Of a stretch of 64,000 bases of DNA, positions 25,051-36,213 are shown piece by piece. The position numbers were made by a program, and so were the translations under genes. The DNA comes from Clavelina lepadiformis (taxonomy: Eukaryota > Chordata > Ascidiacea > Aplousobranchia > Clavelinidae). The stretch spans positions 6,944,001-7,008,000 of the forward strand of contig NC_135242.1 in the NCBI RefSeq assembly GCF_947623445.1. The letters are read 5' to 3'. Below the pieces are notes generated by a model. That model did not search any database. It had not been told where the DNA came from and worked only from the letters and a program-made list of their open reading frames with translations. Each line of letters opens with the position of its first letter. Position 1 is the first letter of the stretch.

Positions 25051-27260
25051 TATAAATAGATTATAGCAATCCTTGATAAAAGCAACATTATGCCATTGTT
25101 ATTAAGCATTGTAGGAGCCGTCTGCTGTTGTTTCAGAAAAACTTGAAACTGTGTTTAAAATTCTTATCTTGAAATTGTTTAAGTAAAATAAAACTGCTTT
25201 TTATCACAAACATATATTTGTGTTTTGCGACTCATTAGTATCTAACAACCTATTATCTTATTAGTATACAACCTCATTAGTACAAACTGCTGGCTGCTCA
25301 TCAAATAAATTATTTGTGAGCCTATAGTGCATGTTATGTGCCTGAACTGTATAGTGTTCATTTTACATACTTTGGTAAAGTTTCATTTCACTTAACAAGG
25401 CAATTCACTCTGGGATAAATTTTGAAGTACGGTTTTCTTTAGTCAAAATAAACTCTCGGCCTTTATATAGAGAAAATGTACAAATTTTTGGATATGCCAT
25501 GTTTTAGTGCAGTTACTTTGTGCCAATTCGTGCGGCCAGATGTGATCAAATTAAATTTTCAAAAATTATTAATCATAAATAAAAGCCACTTTGCTTGAAC
25601 AAACTTCCAGGAACAGTGACTTGAAGTCTGTTTGAAGATAGAATTGAGATGACTTGTAGAATTGCTGGCCACATGAAAATAGTTGACCAACGAAATATTT
25701 ATTTCCTGTCAACACAATCTGTTTTCGTTTTTCTGACAATTAAAAGTAGTTCGATATTAAGTATAAAATTGTATTTAATTCTGTACGTTTAATTAGTGCA
25801 TTGCATGGTAATTAAAAAAAGGAACAAAGTTACAACATATACTAAAATGAACTGACGAATTAAAATCAAATATTGAAATTAATTTAATTAGGCTTATGTA
25901 TGTTGCATATTTATGCGATTTGATAACAAAACACTGTCGCAAGGATGACCTTTCTTTAATGAACTATCATCATCTTTTTTGCAAAAAGAAATTCTATGCT
26001 ATTCTTAATAGCCAGGCAGCCCTTGTAGATGTTTGCAAACAACTGACACTTTATTAATCGAATCTATATCAGGTTTTATGTCTTCTTTGTTCTGGACTAC
26101 TGTATACTGGTATTTACTTATATATAGGCTAAGGCTAAGTAGCAAATAGTTGCGTCGTATACAGCCAGTTTTACCTTGCATTGAACATAATATGACTGGA
26201 AGTAATACTCAAAACGACTTCAGTTAAAATGTTTGCATTTGCGAATTATTCAATGTGACGTGATCCACTGATCTGTTACGCTTAAGTTAAACTCTGCATG
26301 ATTGACTTTTATGTGTAGTGAGTTTTGTGAAAACCAAATGGTCGTTGCAAAAAGATCTTCAAAAACTTTTCCCGTTTGTTAATTGCATTTCAATTATGAC
26401 TTTAACTCCATTAGCGTTAAGATTAACGTGGAGACTTCCCCTTTTTTATTTACAACTTTCCAACTCGTTGGAGTTGATACTTTGCCAAGATGATAGGTAA
26501 TTGGTACTGTACATATGTAGGTACGTAAATCACAGTCATAATATTTGGCTTTGCTCGTCCTAATTAATAAATGGGTTTAAATGTATAAGCCACTCAAGCC
26601 TTGTAAGGCGAAATGGCAGATAATTAATTAATAAAGTTTGATACAAGTTTTTAACCAAAGATGAACATCGTTGATGCAAAATAATAGGTAAATCTTTTCT
26701 AGACGTGAGTTTTTCCACAAGTCTATAAAATAAAACACAAGCTTCGAAAATTGTAAAATAAAAAGTCATGTAAAGCTAGAAATGAAAACTTTTGTTAAAA
26801 CTGCTAATTAAACCGGCATTGTCAAAAAAGATAAATGTAAAAATTTAACAACAACATTTTACCACTCCAAAATCCACATTAAAAATTAAAATCATCCTCC
26901 ATTCATTAAAACAACAACATCCATTAAAACGTGGTTTTGGTGAATCAAGTAACTCCCGTAATTGATAAAAGCTTTAAGAATCAACGTGGCTTGTAAATGG
27001 TTTCAGAAAAGGTACGCTGGTACGTTTCACTGAAAGGCGGACCTATCCGGTTGCCTAAAATGTAGTTACAGTAAAATTATAGATAGCCATGTCTTTTATT
27101 TGACATTGCGGTATTTCTGTTATAAGTTATATAGCTTATTTCACGATTAAATCTTCAGTATTTTGTAAGTATCACAGTTGTAACCGCTTGCAGTCTGCAA
27201 CGAACTTTCAAGTGAGTCGTTCTTGGTGTAAGCTACTCAAAACGAACTATAGGCTATCAT
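25051..27260. other. Spacer upstream of gene C, nothing recognised
   Basis: AT-rich sequence between the start of gene C and the second GGTACC MITE. No exon, RNA gene or bounded repeat could be supported on either strand. Confidence 0.45.
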
Positions 27261-27786
27261 CAGAGATGGGCAGTTGGTACTTTGAAAGTACCGTCGGTAA
27301 CGGTAAAGGTACTTGGCAAAATATATACCCACAGTACGGTTCCGGTATTCGGCAGTATTTTAAAAAGTAGTTCGATACTTTGTCAGTACTCGGTACAGCT
27401 ACTTTTTGTGTAAAAGATGCTGCTGCAAATGCAATGTTTGCCGCTATTATGCCCTCGGTAAAGGTTACTTCAGGTCAAAACAAATGTGACGTTAATCGTT
27501 TGCAACTTTACTTGTCAATTCTAAGTTAAAAAAGATAAAAAGATGATAAAATTAGTATTAAGGATAAAATAACAGGTATTTTTGAAAACGTACTTGCTAA
27601 AATTCTGGAAATTATCACGTGAAAAGTACCGAGTACTGGGACCGACTGAAATTTCTTGCAAAAAGTAATTCGGTACAGAGATTCGGTCCTTTTTATCAAA
27701 AGTACCGACAGTACCGGTATCGGTACTGAAAAAGTACCGCAGTACAGTAATTCGGTACTATAGTGCCGGGGTACTGTCCACCTATG
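27261..27786. mobile_element. hAT-type palindromic MITE, copy 2
   Basis: A 526-bp copy of the 3729-4235 element in reverse orientation, with perfect 8-bp target duplications GCTATCAT (27253-27260 and 27787-27794). Ends are CAGAGATGGGCAGTTGG and ...CTGTCCACCTATG. The GGTACC-rich arms and the core are shared with copy 1, so the two define one family. Confidence 0.92.
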
Positions 27787-27794
27787 GCTATCAT

Positions 27795-28774
27795 TAACTT
27801 TTCCAGTACTTTAAAACCCAAGTCTTACTGCGCTTCTACTTTGTATATTGTAGCGTCATCCTCGCCTGCCGCTGGCTAATTATAGTAACCTAAGAGATGT
27901 GGCCAACTCACAGCATATTCGTTGTCACCAGTCCAGTAGGGGAGAACGGGGACAAAAGTAACACAGGTCAATTGCAACAGCTTAAATTTTCCTTGTTTAA
28001 CTACGTCATTGAATGTCGAAAACTTGAACAATACAACGTCTTTAGCCTACAACCGGTGCAAACTAAGCTAATTATCTTGATCGTATTGTTAGCCAAAAAT
28101 AAAATATGAACAAAAGTTTGTTTTGTACACAATTGAGTAAATGTTTTTCAAAATGGAATATTTTGGTCTGCATCTAGTGAAAAATGAAATCAGATTCTTG
28201 TTGCTAGTGAAGAGGATATAAAAGATAGGGGCTATTATAAATTTGTCTTTATTGGTGCAGCTGGTTTATAGTGGAGTAGAACTTTTGGTCACAATTAGAA
28301 TACCAATGCTTGGGTCAATTGTAACAGCTTGTCGAGCACTGTATTCAAATTTCACTTAATCTCTGTTGACTTCAGCCACGGTTCAACCGTCAACTCTATT
28401 AGTTACAGCCGCCCTGATCACTCTGACATCATTTTGGTTTTGATGAATCTGACAACAAATCTTAAGCTTAATTAGGAAAGCTCTTAACTTTGTTTCAATT
28501 GCAGAATAATATAAGTCGTTTTATATCTTTTCCCAAAAATACATTTCAATATGCCTTAGTAAGCCTGTGGCGTACAGTGCCACCTTACGCATTAATCCTC
28601 ACAGATACGTTACAAGCCGTTACCAATCGGGTTAAAGTGAAACAAAAAGAAAACCTTCGCTAACCTAAAGCAGCATAACCAACCTATTTTTGACTGGAAT
28701 ATAGACATTACTTTTTATAGGGAAAACAATAACTTACTCGCAATAAGTAAAATGAGTTGTTCTGTATACAATTA
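27795..28774. other. Spacer, nothing recognised
   Basis: About 1 kb between the MITE and the pogo-like element. Only short open frames are present, with no recognisable features. Confidence 0.4.
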
Positions 28775-29200
28775 GGGGAAGGTGGGGTAAAGCACACCAA
28801 CGGGGTAAAGTGGCACACCCCTCTTATTTTCTTAATAAAGTTTTTTAACCGTGCGGATTGCGCCAAATATACCAGAAATCTGGTATATTTCAAAACTGTT
28901 TGGTATGCGATTTTTTCGTTTGGTATATTTTGGAAAACTGGTATATTCTTGGTATATTTTTGAAATTAAAAAAACTGTTTCTGAATTTCTACCACAGATT
29001 TACTTTACAATCTGGCAACCCTGCAGTAACAGACTAACAGTAGAGTGTAGGAGTAGGACTGAATTTACTGAAACTGAACTGCTGAGTGCTGACTGTCACT
29101 CACTGTTCTCAGCCGTCTTGAGAAAACGGTAGCTGGGCGCTAAATTTAGTTGGTTTATAAGGCGTTATACGATATACGATAAATTCAAAATTGAATAATA

Positions 29201-29755
29201 ATGGCATCAATGAAATGGAAACCACGTTATGATGGTCAACGAAAATTTCGTTCAGAATGGTCTCATGAATTTCCTTGGATCTCTAAATCTAGTGATGGAG
29301 GAGATGCACCTTATTGCAAACTTTGCAGAAAAGTGCTTGCGGTACGAAAAGCAGCCATCATCCAGCATCACAAAACAGACGAACACAAGAAAAGAGAAAA
29401 TGCAACTAACAATTCAAGAAAAATAACATTTCCAAGCGTGTCACCTTCAGTGGAAGTTAAAAAAGTGGAAATGGAGCTTGCAGCTTCGGTATGTTGCCAT
29501 TGTTCTGTATCAACTGTGGATCATTTAAGTGAGATAGTAAAAAAGCATGGCACAGGAAGTGCTTTAGCCAATATTCGCTTGCACAGAACGAAGTGTTCCA
29601 AAATAATTCACAAAGTTTTGTCCAAATCATTATTTGAAGAATTCATGGAAGATGTAAAAAACAAGCCTTTTTCTTTGATTTGTGATGAATCTACTGACAT
29701 TTCCTCTGACAAACATATGTGTGCTCTTGTGATTTACTTTAATGAAAAGCTTTAA
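29201..29755 (+). pseudogene. hAT-type transposase N-terminal fragment
   Basis: A 184-codon frame starting MASMKWKPRYDGQRKFRSEW. It has a zinc-finger-like block (PYCKLCRKVL...HHKTDEHKK, a C-x2-C...H-x4-H pattern as in BED-like fingers) and ends near SLICDESTDISSDKHMCALV. The latter is the DEST-type motif that opens the catalytic core of hAT transposases and of domesticated ZMYM/KIAA1586-like proteins. The rest of the catalytic domain and the dimerisation region are absent, so it is truncated. It lies within the TIRs of the pogo-like element. Confidence 0.65.
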
Positions 29756-30121
29756 TGCAACTTGCACACGCCATTATTCGAGGTTACGTGGAAAAGAAGG
29801 CAAGGAAAAGCACGGATTTTGTTTTTTGTACTCTCTGATCTATTGAAAGGTATGTCTTGTAACTTAGATTTTATTTTACATGCATAAGGTAGAAGTTTGG
29901 TTGAATGGTAGAAAGGAGTTTTACTGTATCACGTACGCATTACATAGGCTCATTCCGCTTACTGACCAGCCAAAATTTGGCCAACAGTCAAAATAATAGC
30001 CTAGTAACCAAGGGGTGGGGGTAAAGTGGACCAGTGGTGGTCCACTTTACCCCGTCGTTAACTTTTTCTTGTTTATAGTTTCATGACCGAATTAGGTGAT
30101 TATCTTGTAATCCTGTTTTGT

Positions 30122-31073
30122 AGAGTGCCTCGTAACCGCCAACTTACATCAACTCAACAATCTTTTACCGAAGAAGCTATGACTATCGCCATTCGGGCAG
30201 TAAATGAAAAGAGAATGGGCTACCATAAAGCAAGCAAAGAGTATTGAGTTTACAAAACAACACTCATAAGAAGGGTGCAAGGAGATAATATTAATGCTAC
30301 TGGGAGCAAAAAGGGACTTGGAAGGTTTCATTCCACATTTTCTGAAACCCAAGAAAAAGAGTTAGTGGTTTCATCACCGGTTTCAAGAAATGTGGAATCG
30401 TACCTTACAATCCTGACGTTTTTGGAGAGGCTGACTTTACTCCATCGGAAGTTACTGATATTCCTATTGATCCTGTTCCAACCAACACCGAATCTTACTC
30501 CGTTAATGTTAGTTCAACTAGCATTGACTTGTGTGATGGCAGAAATATTGGCTTAGATGCGGCTGCATGATCTTCCCGAGATGCCTGAATCGTTACCTGC
30601 ACAGCCAATAGATGTAGCCCAACCGTCCTCGCCTGAAGATGCAAATTCCAGTTTCACAATTATAAGTCCTGTTGAGCTGCTTCCTATGCCGAAAGCAGCT
30701 CACACTCGCCAAAAGAGGAAGTCTTAAGAGAGGTGCAACTGCTATTTTAACCAGTTCACCATACAAGAAGCAGTTGGCTGCAACGAATCGTAGCCAATCC
30801 GCGGTATCTGGCAACAGCAGTAAAACAAGTTCATCGAAAAAGCGTTCTATGAAGAAAGCTAAGTTTTCCAGGTCATCAATGCAGCAGAAGGACACAGTCG
30901 ATGAAAGTGATAACAACGTAGATGCAGAATGCTTTTACTGCAACGAAATGTATTCCAAATCATCCGAGAATGATGGGTGGATCCAGTGCTCCAAATGCAT
31001 GCGATGGGCGCATGAAGCCTGCTCTGGGTGTAATGAAGAGGATGAAAACTTTATTTGTGAATTATGTTTTTAA
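30122..31073 (+). pseudogene. Pogo-like transposase remnant with PHD-type finger
   Basis: The N-terminal part (30123-30370) encodes a Psq-like helix-turn-helix (EEAMTIAIRAVNEKRMGYHK, then KASKEY, an in-frame TGA, then VYKTTLIRRVQG). It is followed almost at once by KCGIVPYNPDVFGEADF, the block that normally comes after the DDE catalytic core, so the whole core is deleted. The C-terminus (to 31073) has a C-x2-C...C-x2-C...H-x2-C finger (CFYCNEMYSK...WIQCSKCMRWAHEAC), as in pogo relatives with PHD-like tails. Frames change more than once. It is not functional. Confidence 0.75.
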
Positions 31074-31842
31074 AAATTGATGGTGAACTGCGATTACTTT
31101 CATAACTACTTCGCTTACGATGACAATTTGTAAATAAATTGATTGTGATGTGGAACAAATTGCCTTGTTTACTCAAAACTTACGGTGGTCCACTTTACCC
31201 CACACATGTGGGGTAAAGTGGACTATTGGAGGTGCTTTTAAATCAAAAAAATTTTATTTAAGAAAGCAAGCAATCAATAAAAGGGCAATTCAAAAATTAG
31301 CGAAATACCTTAGAGTTAACTCTCAAAACAAACAAATCAAATGTTTTGGTGAAATCAGTGAATTGTAACGATTAAGCCTTAGGTGGTCCGCTTTACCCCA
31401 CCCTCCCCTATATGTTTTTGTACATTATGGAAACGGATGAATAGTCTATATCTACTAAAGAATAAACCCACCGTAAAAGAGATAGTGGCGGGAAAAATTA
31501 ATTTTTACCAACACTTTTTATGTTTAGGCGTATGAGTTAATTACAGATAGTCTGGAATCTGGTTTACACATGTCAATGTTTGGCAATTTTTATTACGCGG
31601 TTTTGATTACTTCGGCAATAGGATAGGATTAAATGAAGGACCTCATTTAACAGTACAAAAAAATTGTTTATTTCAGCACATTTTTATCTCTACACTTTCA
31701 TGTTTGACCCCTCAAATAATTTGCACAGATTTCCACCATTTAAACTAAACGTACATTGAGTTTTTTCATTTAGTGCTACTATTTGATAAAACTTGTATTT
31801 AGAAATATAATTCAGACCAAGGGCATTAATCTAAGTTATAAA

Positions 31843-31863
31843 CTATATATATATATATATATA
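31843..31863. repeat. TA microsatellite
   Basis: Pure (TA)n run. Similar TA/TATATG runs occur at 33835-33870, 41730-41752, 42649-42690 and 43411-43437. Confidence 0.8.
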
Positions 31864-32019
31864 ACTTTTATATATTAACTTGTAAATTGTTTTAATAACC
31901 GTTGAGAATACGTTATAGTAAGCGTATTATCTTGAATTATTAATTGCAGCTGTTTATGGGAAAGCTGAGGTGTGCTGTTTTAGTTAGTTTTATTAGTTTT
32001 CATGGTTTTGTACAACTGA

Positions 32020-32450
32020 GGGCTCCAATATCATGCCCTCACCCTGGCCACAAAAACGGGAACTTGACACCTGGGAAGGTGTTTCTTTTGGTGGGGTTTT
32101 AATATACCATCCAGCGTGCACAATAACAACTCCTAATCATACCGTCGACATTTCCCTTAACTTAGCGTTGTGATGTAAATACGCGTAGCTTGTGTGTTTT
32201 CTGGTTTCGTTTAATTTTAATATAAACGCATTCTGGGTATGGTGGCCGTGTTAGCCTTCCATCGCTTTACCACCACAGTAATTCACACATTGTATGTTTT
32301 AAGATTTAAGCCCTCGAAGCTTTGCCGCTTTTTTCCGCTCGGTGATTGTCTGTGAGCGTACTTCTTGTTTGACCATTCTACGAGGTTAGCACAATACTTT
32401 TTCGCTACCCCACTGTCAATGGCGAAAAATAAACAATACAATACAATACA
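32020..32450 (+). repeat. Retroposon-like segment with ATACA tail
   Basis: The segment ends in a simple tail of AATACA units (32427-32450: aaaaataaacaatacaatac...). A reverse-oriented tail of the same type (TTGTATTGTATTGTTTATTT) is at 32788-32808. Tandem short-unit tails like this are typical of SINE or LINE 3' ends. I could not identify RNA polymerase III boxes or coding sequence, and the 5' border is a guess. Confidence 0.35.
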
Positions 32451-33887
32451 ATTGATGAACTGTAAACTGTAGCTTTAACCTTGCGAGGCCCTGTGAAAGA
32501 AAAAATTTGCTGAATACTAAATAAAATTTTTGAGTTTTGGAGTTTTTGCTCCTGAAATACCAAAAATATTTCCTTCTATAAAACATAGAATACAGTTTAA
32601 ATTAGTATGTTAAAAGAAAAAAAAGGACACGCCAAAAATAGACTTTAAATTTTAATTATTGCCTTCTGTAACCTTGTTTGCAATTTAGAACTGTGCGGTA
32701 TTCGTAGCAGGGAAGTCCCCATTTACAAGACCATTGTCTTTCTTTCTAAGAACTTTTTTAGGCTGCCAGGGTGTGGCTTCCAGGCTTTTGTATTGTATTG
32801 TTTATTTTGCTGCTAATGTCCTCAGCAATTCATAATCAGATGAAAAAAAGAGCAGTTTTATAAGCTGTCATGTTCCATTCTTACTTTACAGGAAATCTTA
32901 TGGGTTGAAAGCTGTTTTTACGGTTTTCTTCTTCTTAATATTTATCGGCTTGGTGACAGAATTATTACTGTCACGCTAACGTGTCAGGCTCCTACGTTGC
33001 CCCAGTAATGTGACCCGGTTCTTTCGGCTTTCCTCAAGTACGCAGCTGTTGTATTAATTTGGACAAAGCAGCAACGACGCTTGCTTCTCTTTCGTAGTAT
33101 TGGTGAACTGGTCCAAATTCTCAAACTCTGGCAATATTACATAAAAAATTGAAAAAATATCTGTATCTATCCGAAATTTTAAAGGCAAGCTGAAGGTGGC
33201 AAAGGGGTTGTTAGAGTAAGTGTATGTATTAGGCCTAGTCCAGCCCCTGACCATGTTAAGCGTTTGTATGCTAGACCTCAGCTGCCCAAATTTTGGCGTC
33301 AATTAGCTGTGCAATTCTGCACTAGACCCCAGTCTCCAACGAGTTGTTGGTCTGTAATATCGCCAAGTTCTGGGAAGATTTCCTTAAGTCTGAAGATAAA
33401 AATTTTCATATGATGCCAATAGGTCTAGTGCCATACCATACAGTCATATAGCACAGGCTAACCTGCCCCTAGCATTAAAGGTATAATATAGCATATTGGG
33501 CCTAGGTTAAAAATCAATCTTTTAACCTCTGCCAAATTCTAATAATATGTTTAAATTCTTAACCTAACTGCTTCAATAAAGGGCTCTCTTTGAATTATAT
33601 TATATTTGATACTAACTTATTTATGTTGTCCTGGTGATCAGTTTTAAACTTGGATAATAATAGAACAAGAAAAATAATGTTAATCTATCAGAATTTGCAC
33701 AAAAAACAAGCTCAGTAACTGTTACTCAAGCGGTCAGCAATCATCAGCAGGTTTAAGTCATGTGAAGACTTTCCACATTTGTAGATTTTGATTCTACACC
33801 ATGTTCTTTTCTCGATGCAGTCAGACAGTAGTATATATATATGTATATATATACACACATATATATATAGTGTTAAATATTCCTACA

Positions 33888-35747
33888 ATGCCTTTAATCA
33901 ATCGCACCAGCAAAACGAATACAAGCGGTGATGGAAGTGATCACTCTACTAGTTTGGGAAGCTCTAGAAGTAAAGTATGTAGTAACTACCAGAAGGCTAG
34001 AACTAGTGGTTAAAAATATTTATAAATAAATCATTTACACTTAAAATAAATCCCAGAGAAGTATGATATTAGATCAATTACAGAAACAACAATTTTAAAT
34101 GTGAGTATTTTCAATGAATAATTTTAATCATTATCATAGTAAACAAAAATTTATAATTGTCGGTGGCATGCTATTTTATTTTGCACCTGTTTCAAAATTA
34201 TAAAGCTTAAGTGTCATTACGGACACATTAGCTTGTTTACTTTAATAAATGTGTTGTTCATCTTAAAATGTTGTCACAAATACAGCAGCACTTGTTTTAA
34301 ACCACTTGACATCTACGTCATATATTTTAGTCTGTTGACTCCAATGAAGAGCTAACACATTCTGGAACCTTCTCTAGTCATGAAACCGATACCAAACAGA
34401 GTGTTAGTGGAACAATTGGGAGTTTTTCATCCAACAGATCTAAGTCATCAGGTTTTGATGCTGTTTCATACTCGTGTTAGAACTTTTATCAGATTTTTTA
34501 TTAATATCACCTGTTGGCATAATTGTTGCCTTCAGATTTCAGTAGTTACCGTCATAGTTACTGAACGCGAAAACTTTAACAGTTCCTGAATCCCCCATTA
34601 GCAGTGTGGCAAAAGAATTTCAAGTTAAAATTCTTGGAAAGCTTGAAGATCTGGTTGGATTTGGTGAAGGTCCACTTGATGTCATAAATGAACTTGATGT
34701 TGCACAGGTTTGCAGTTTTGTTTTCAAATATTTTGTTTTATCATGTTCTTAAAAATATAGTAAATGAGTAAACATGTCAGATTATGTATTATAAATAAGT
34801 ACAAAAATATTTATATATACAGTATACTGAAATTTCATGTTTGCAAAAATGAAAAACAATCTTTTGTGCAGATAGAAGACCGCTTACCTTACATTGCAGA
34901 TGGTGATGATGTTTTCCTTGCAATATCAATTCATGGTATAGAGATTTCATCTATCGATCAGGATGTAAGATGAACCTCACTTTTGGGTATAGGCCTACAT
35001 TGTCTGTATGCAGTGTTGTAAGGACTCGACCACTGAAGTCACATTTTTCCATGATTTAACTTGACTCAAGTTATATGTCCTAACTGACTTTTCAAGTCCA
35101 AAATTATTTGAGTCACATGATGTTATGACATAGTAATTTTTAGTATCAACAAATTATCAACTAAATCAAAAAGTATCAACCAGACTAATTTTGACACATT
35201 GTGATAACCAATTTAAAGCAATGCATGTTGGACGATATAAATCTTTTTGAAGTCAGAGTCATTGATTTGACTCGCGCCATGTTTTCGAATTTTCTCGAGT
35301 CAGAAAAATGGCTTGTTTACAATCCTGTCCATGCGTATGGAATGTTGCTGTATGTCCTTATCGTATTAGATTGTATTGAAGAGGATTCCACTGCATGAAA
35401 TTGAGCGACTTGTAACATATGATGATGCAATCATGGGTAACACTATCCTTGCAGTAAAAACAGTGAATTTGAATGAAGCCTGTCCAGAAGAAAGCAAATA
35501 TACCTTGTACGCCTATCAATGCCCGAACCTGGTACAAACTTTTGTGTTGTTCAGTAATTACTTGTATCAGATAAGGAATGCCGTTTTCTGCAATAATCTA
35601 CACCTTTGCTCCTAATACTTCTACTATTACTGTGCTGAATAGGAAACCGGTCAAAGAATCACCAGAACATTTAGTCATGCTTTAGCAAATGTGCTTTCCG
35701 GTTTTCCAGCAGATGAGATAAAATTGGAGGATTTGCAAATTACATGA
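33888..35747 (+). CDS. ITGB1BP1: Integrin beta-1-binding protein 1 (ICAP-1)
   Basis: Six exons: 33888-33974, 34331-34451, 34583-34707, 34872-34964, 35370-35531 and 35643-35747, giving 230 aa (human about 200). Frames and phases join without a break. The N-terminus (about 1-70) is Ser/Thr-rich, starting MPLINRTSK. The rest is a PTB fold. Diagnostic blocks are EFQVKILGKLEDL, GEGPLDVINELDVAQ (human EGPLDLINYIDVAQ), HGIEISSIDQD, VLKRIPLHEIERLVTYDD, YTLYAYQCPNL and RTFSHALANVL. In vertebrates ICAP-1 binds NPxY motifs of beta-1 integrin tails and of KRIT1/CCM1, restraining integrin activation. CCM2, another KRIT1 partner, is the convergent neighbour 466 bp away. The intron 34965-35369 holds a degenerate MITE. 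The start Met is the first in frame after a TA microsatellite. Confidence 0.9.
35011..35327. mobile_element. Diverged hAT-like MITE in ITGB1BP1 intron
   Basis: Left end CAGTGTTGTAAGGACTCG, right end ATGGCTTGTTTACAATCCTG, and internal TTGACTC/GAGTCA repeats resemble the 8433-9024 element (CAGTGTTATAATGACTTG ... ATGACTTGGTTACGGCACTG). Target duplications are not clear (TCTGTATG and TCCATGCG), so the borders are approximate. Confidence 0.5.
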
Positions 35748-36051
35748 TCTGATATTTCTTAAGTCAAAGAGTGAGTGGTTTAATAGTCTTTTTCATATAC
35801 AGTATGATATTGGATGGCTCAAAGTTGGCCCAAACATAAATTAGTAATTAGCTTTGTATTTTGTTTGATTTATTGTTGTAGGCCTGAAGGGAATAGTTCT
35901 GAGAAGTACAACCAAAAGCTATGGCTTTACAAGCAACAGTGAAAGAATTGTGCGCTCAACAACTCATCACGATGTGAAGTGCTTCGTATAAACTTATCTT
36001 CAAATTCATGACTTGCATGTGTGTAATGGTGGCGTTTTTTAATTAAAAAAA

Positions 36052-36057
36052 TTTATT
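36052..36057 (-). terminator. Polyadenylation signal of CCM2
   Basis: AATAAA on the minus strand, about 160 bp downstream of the CCM2 stop at 36214-36216. No equally good signal lies closer. It falls in the short gap between the convergent ITGB1BP1 and CCM2 coding regions. Confidence 0.6.
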
Positions 36058-36213
36058 GAAATATTTATGCATGCAAAAACTGTGCCATATGCAGGATGCA
36101 CAAAATTTACGCTGCATTGCAGGTTTCGAAAGTGACAATAATAATACATAAGAAACAAGCTGACGACAGCAAAGTAACAACATATGAATTTGTAAATATG
36201 ATAAATGAAAGCA

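Larger units (their letters stand above)
28775..31408. mobile_element. Composite pogo-like (Tc1/mariner superfamily) element
   Basis: A 2634-bp region bounded by inverted repeats GGGGAAGGTGGGGTAAAG and, inward from the right, GGGGAGGGTGGGGTAAAG, each next to a TA dinucleotide (28773-28774 and 31409-31410), the target of this superfamily. The motif GGGGTAAAGTGGACC also forms head-to-head palindromes inside (30016-30053 and 31188-31223), so several termini are stacked together. Right of centre is a broken pogo transposase; left of centre is an unrelated hAT-type ORF. Repeated GGTATATTT inverted motifs occur at 28868-28965. This looks like nested or chimeric insertions rather than one simple element. 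Confidence 0.72.

Noticed and set aside
27188..27370. 60-codon plus-strand frame
   Set aside because: Runs into the hAT MITE terminus at 27261; no independent support.
35201..35398. Plus-strand frame within the ITGB1BP1 intron as an exon
   Set aside because: Lies mostly in a degenerate MITE; the real exon starts at 35370 in the frame that continues the PTB domain.
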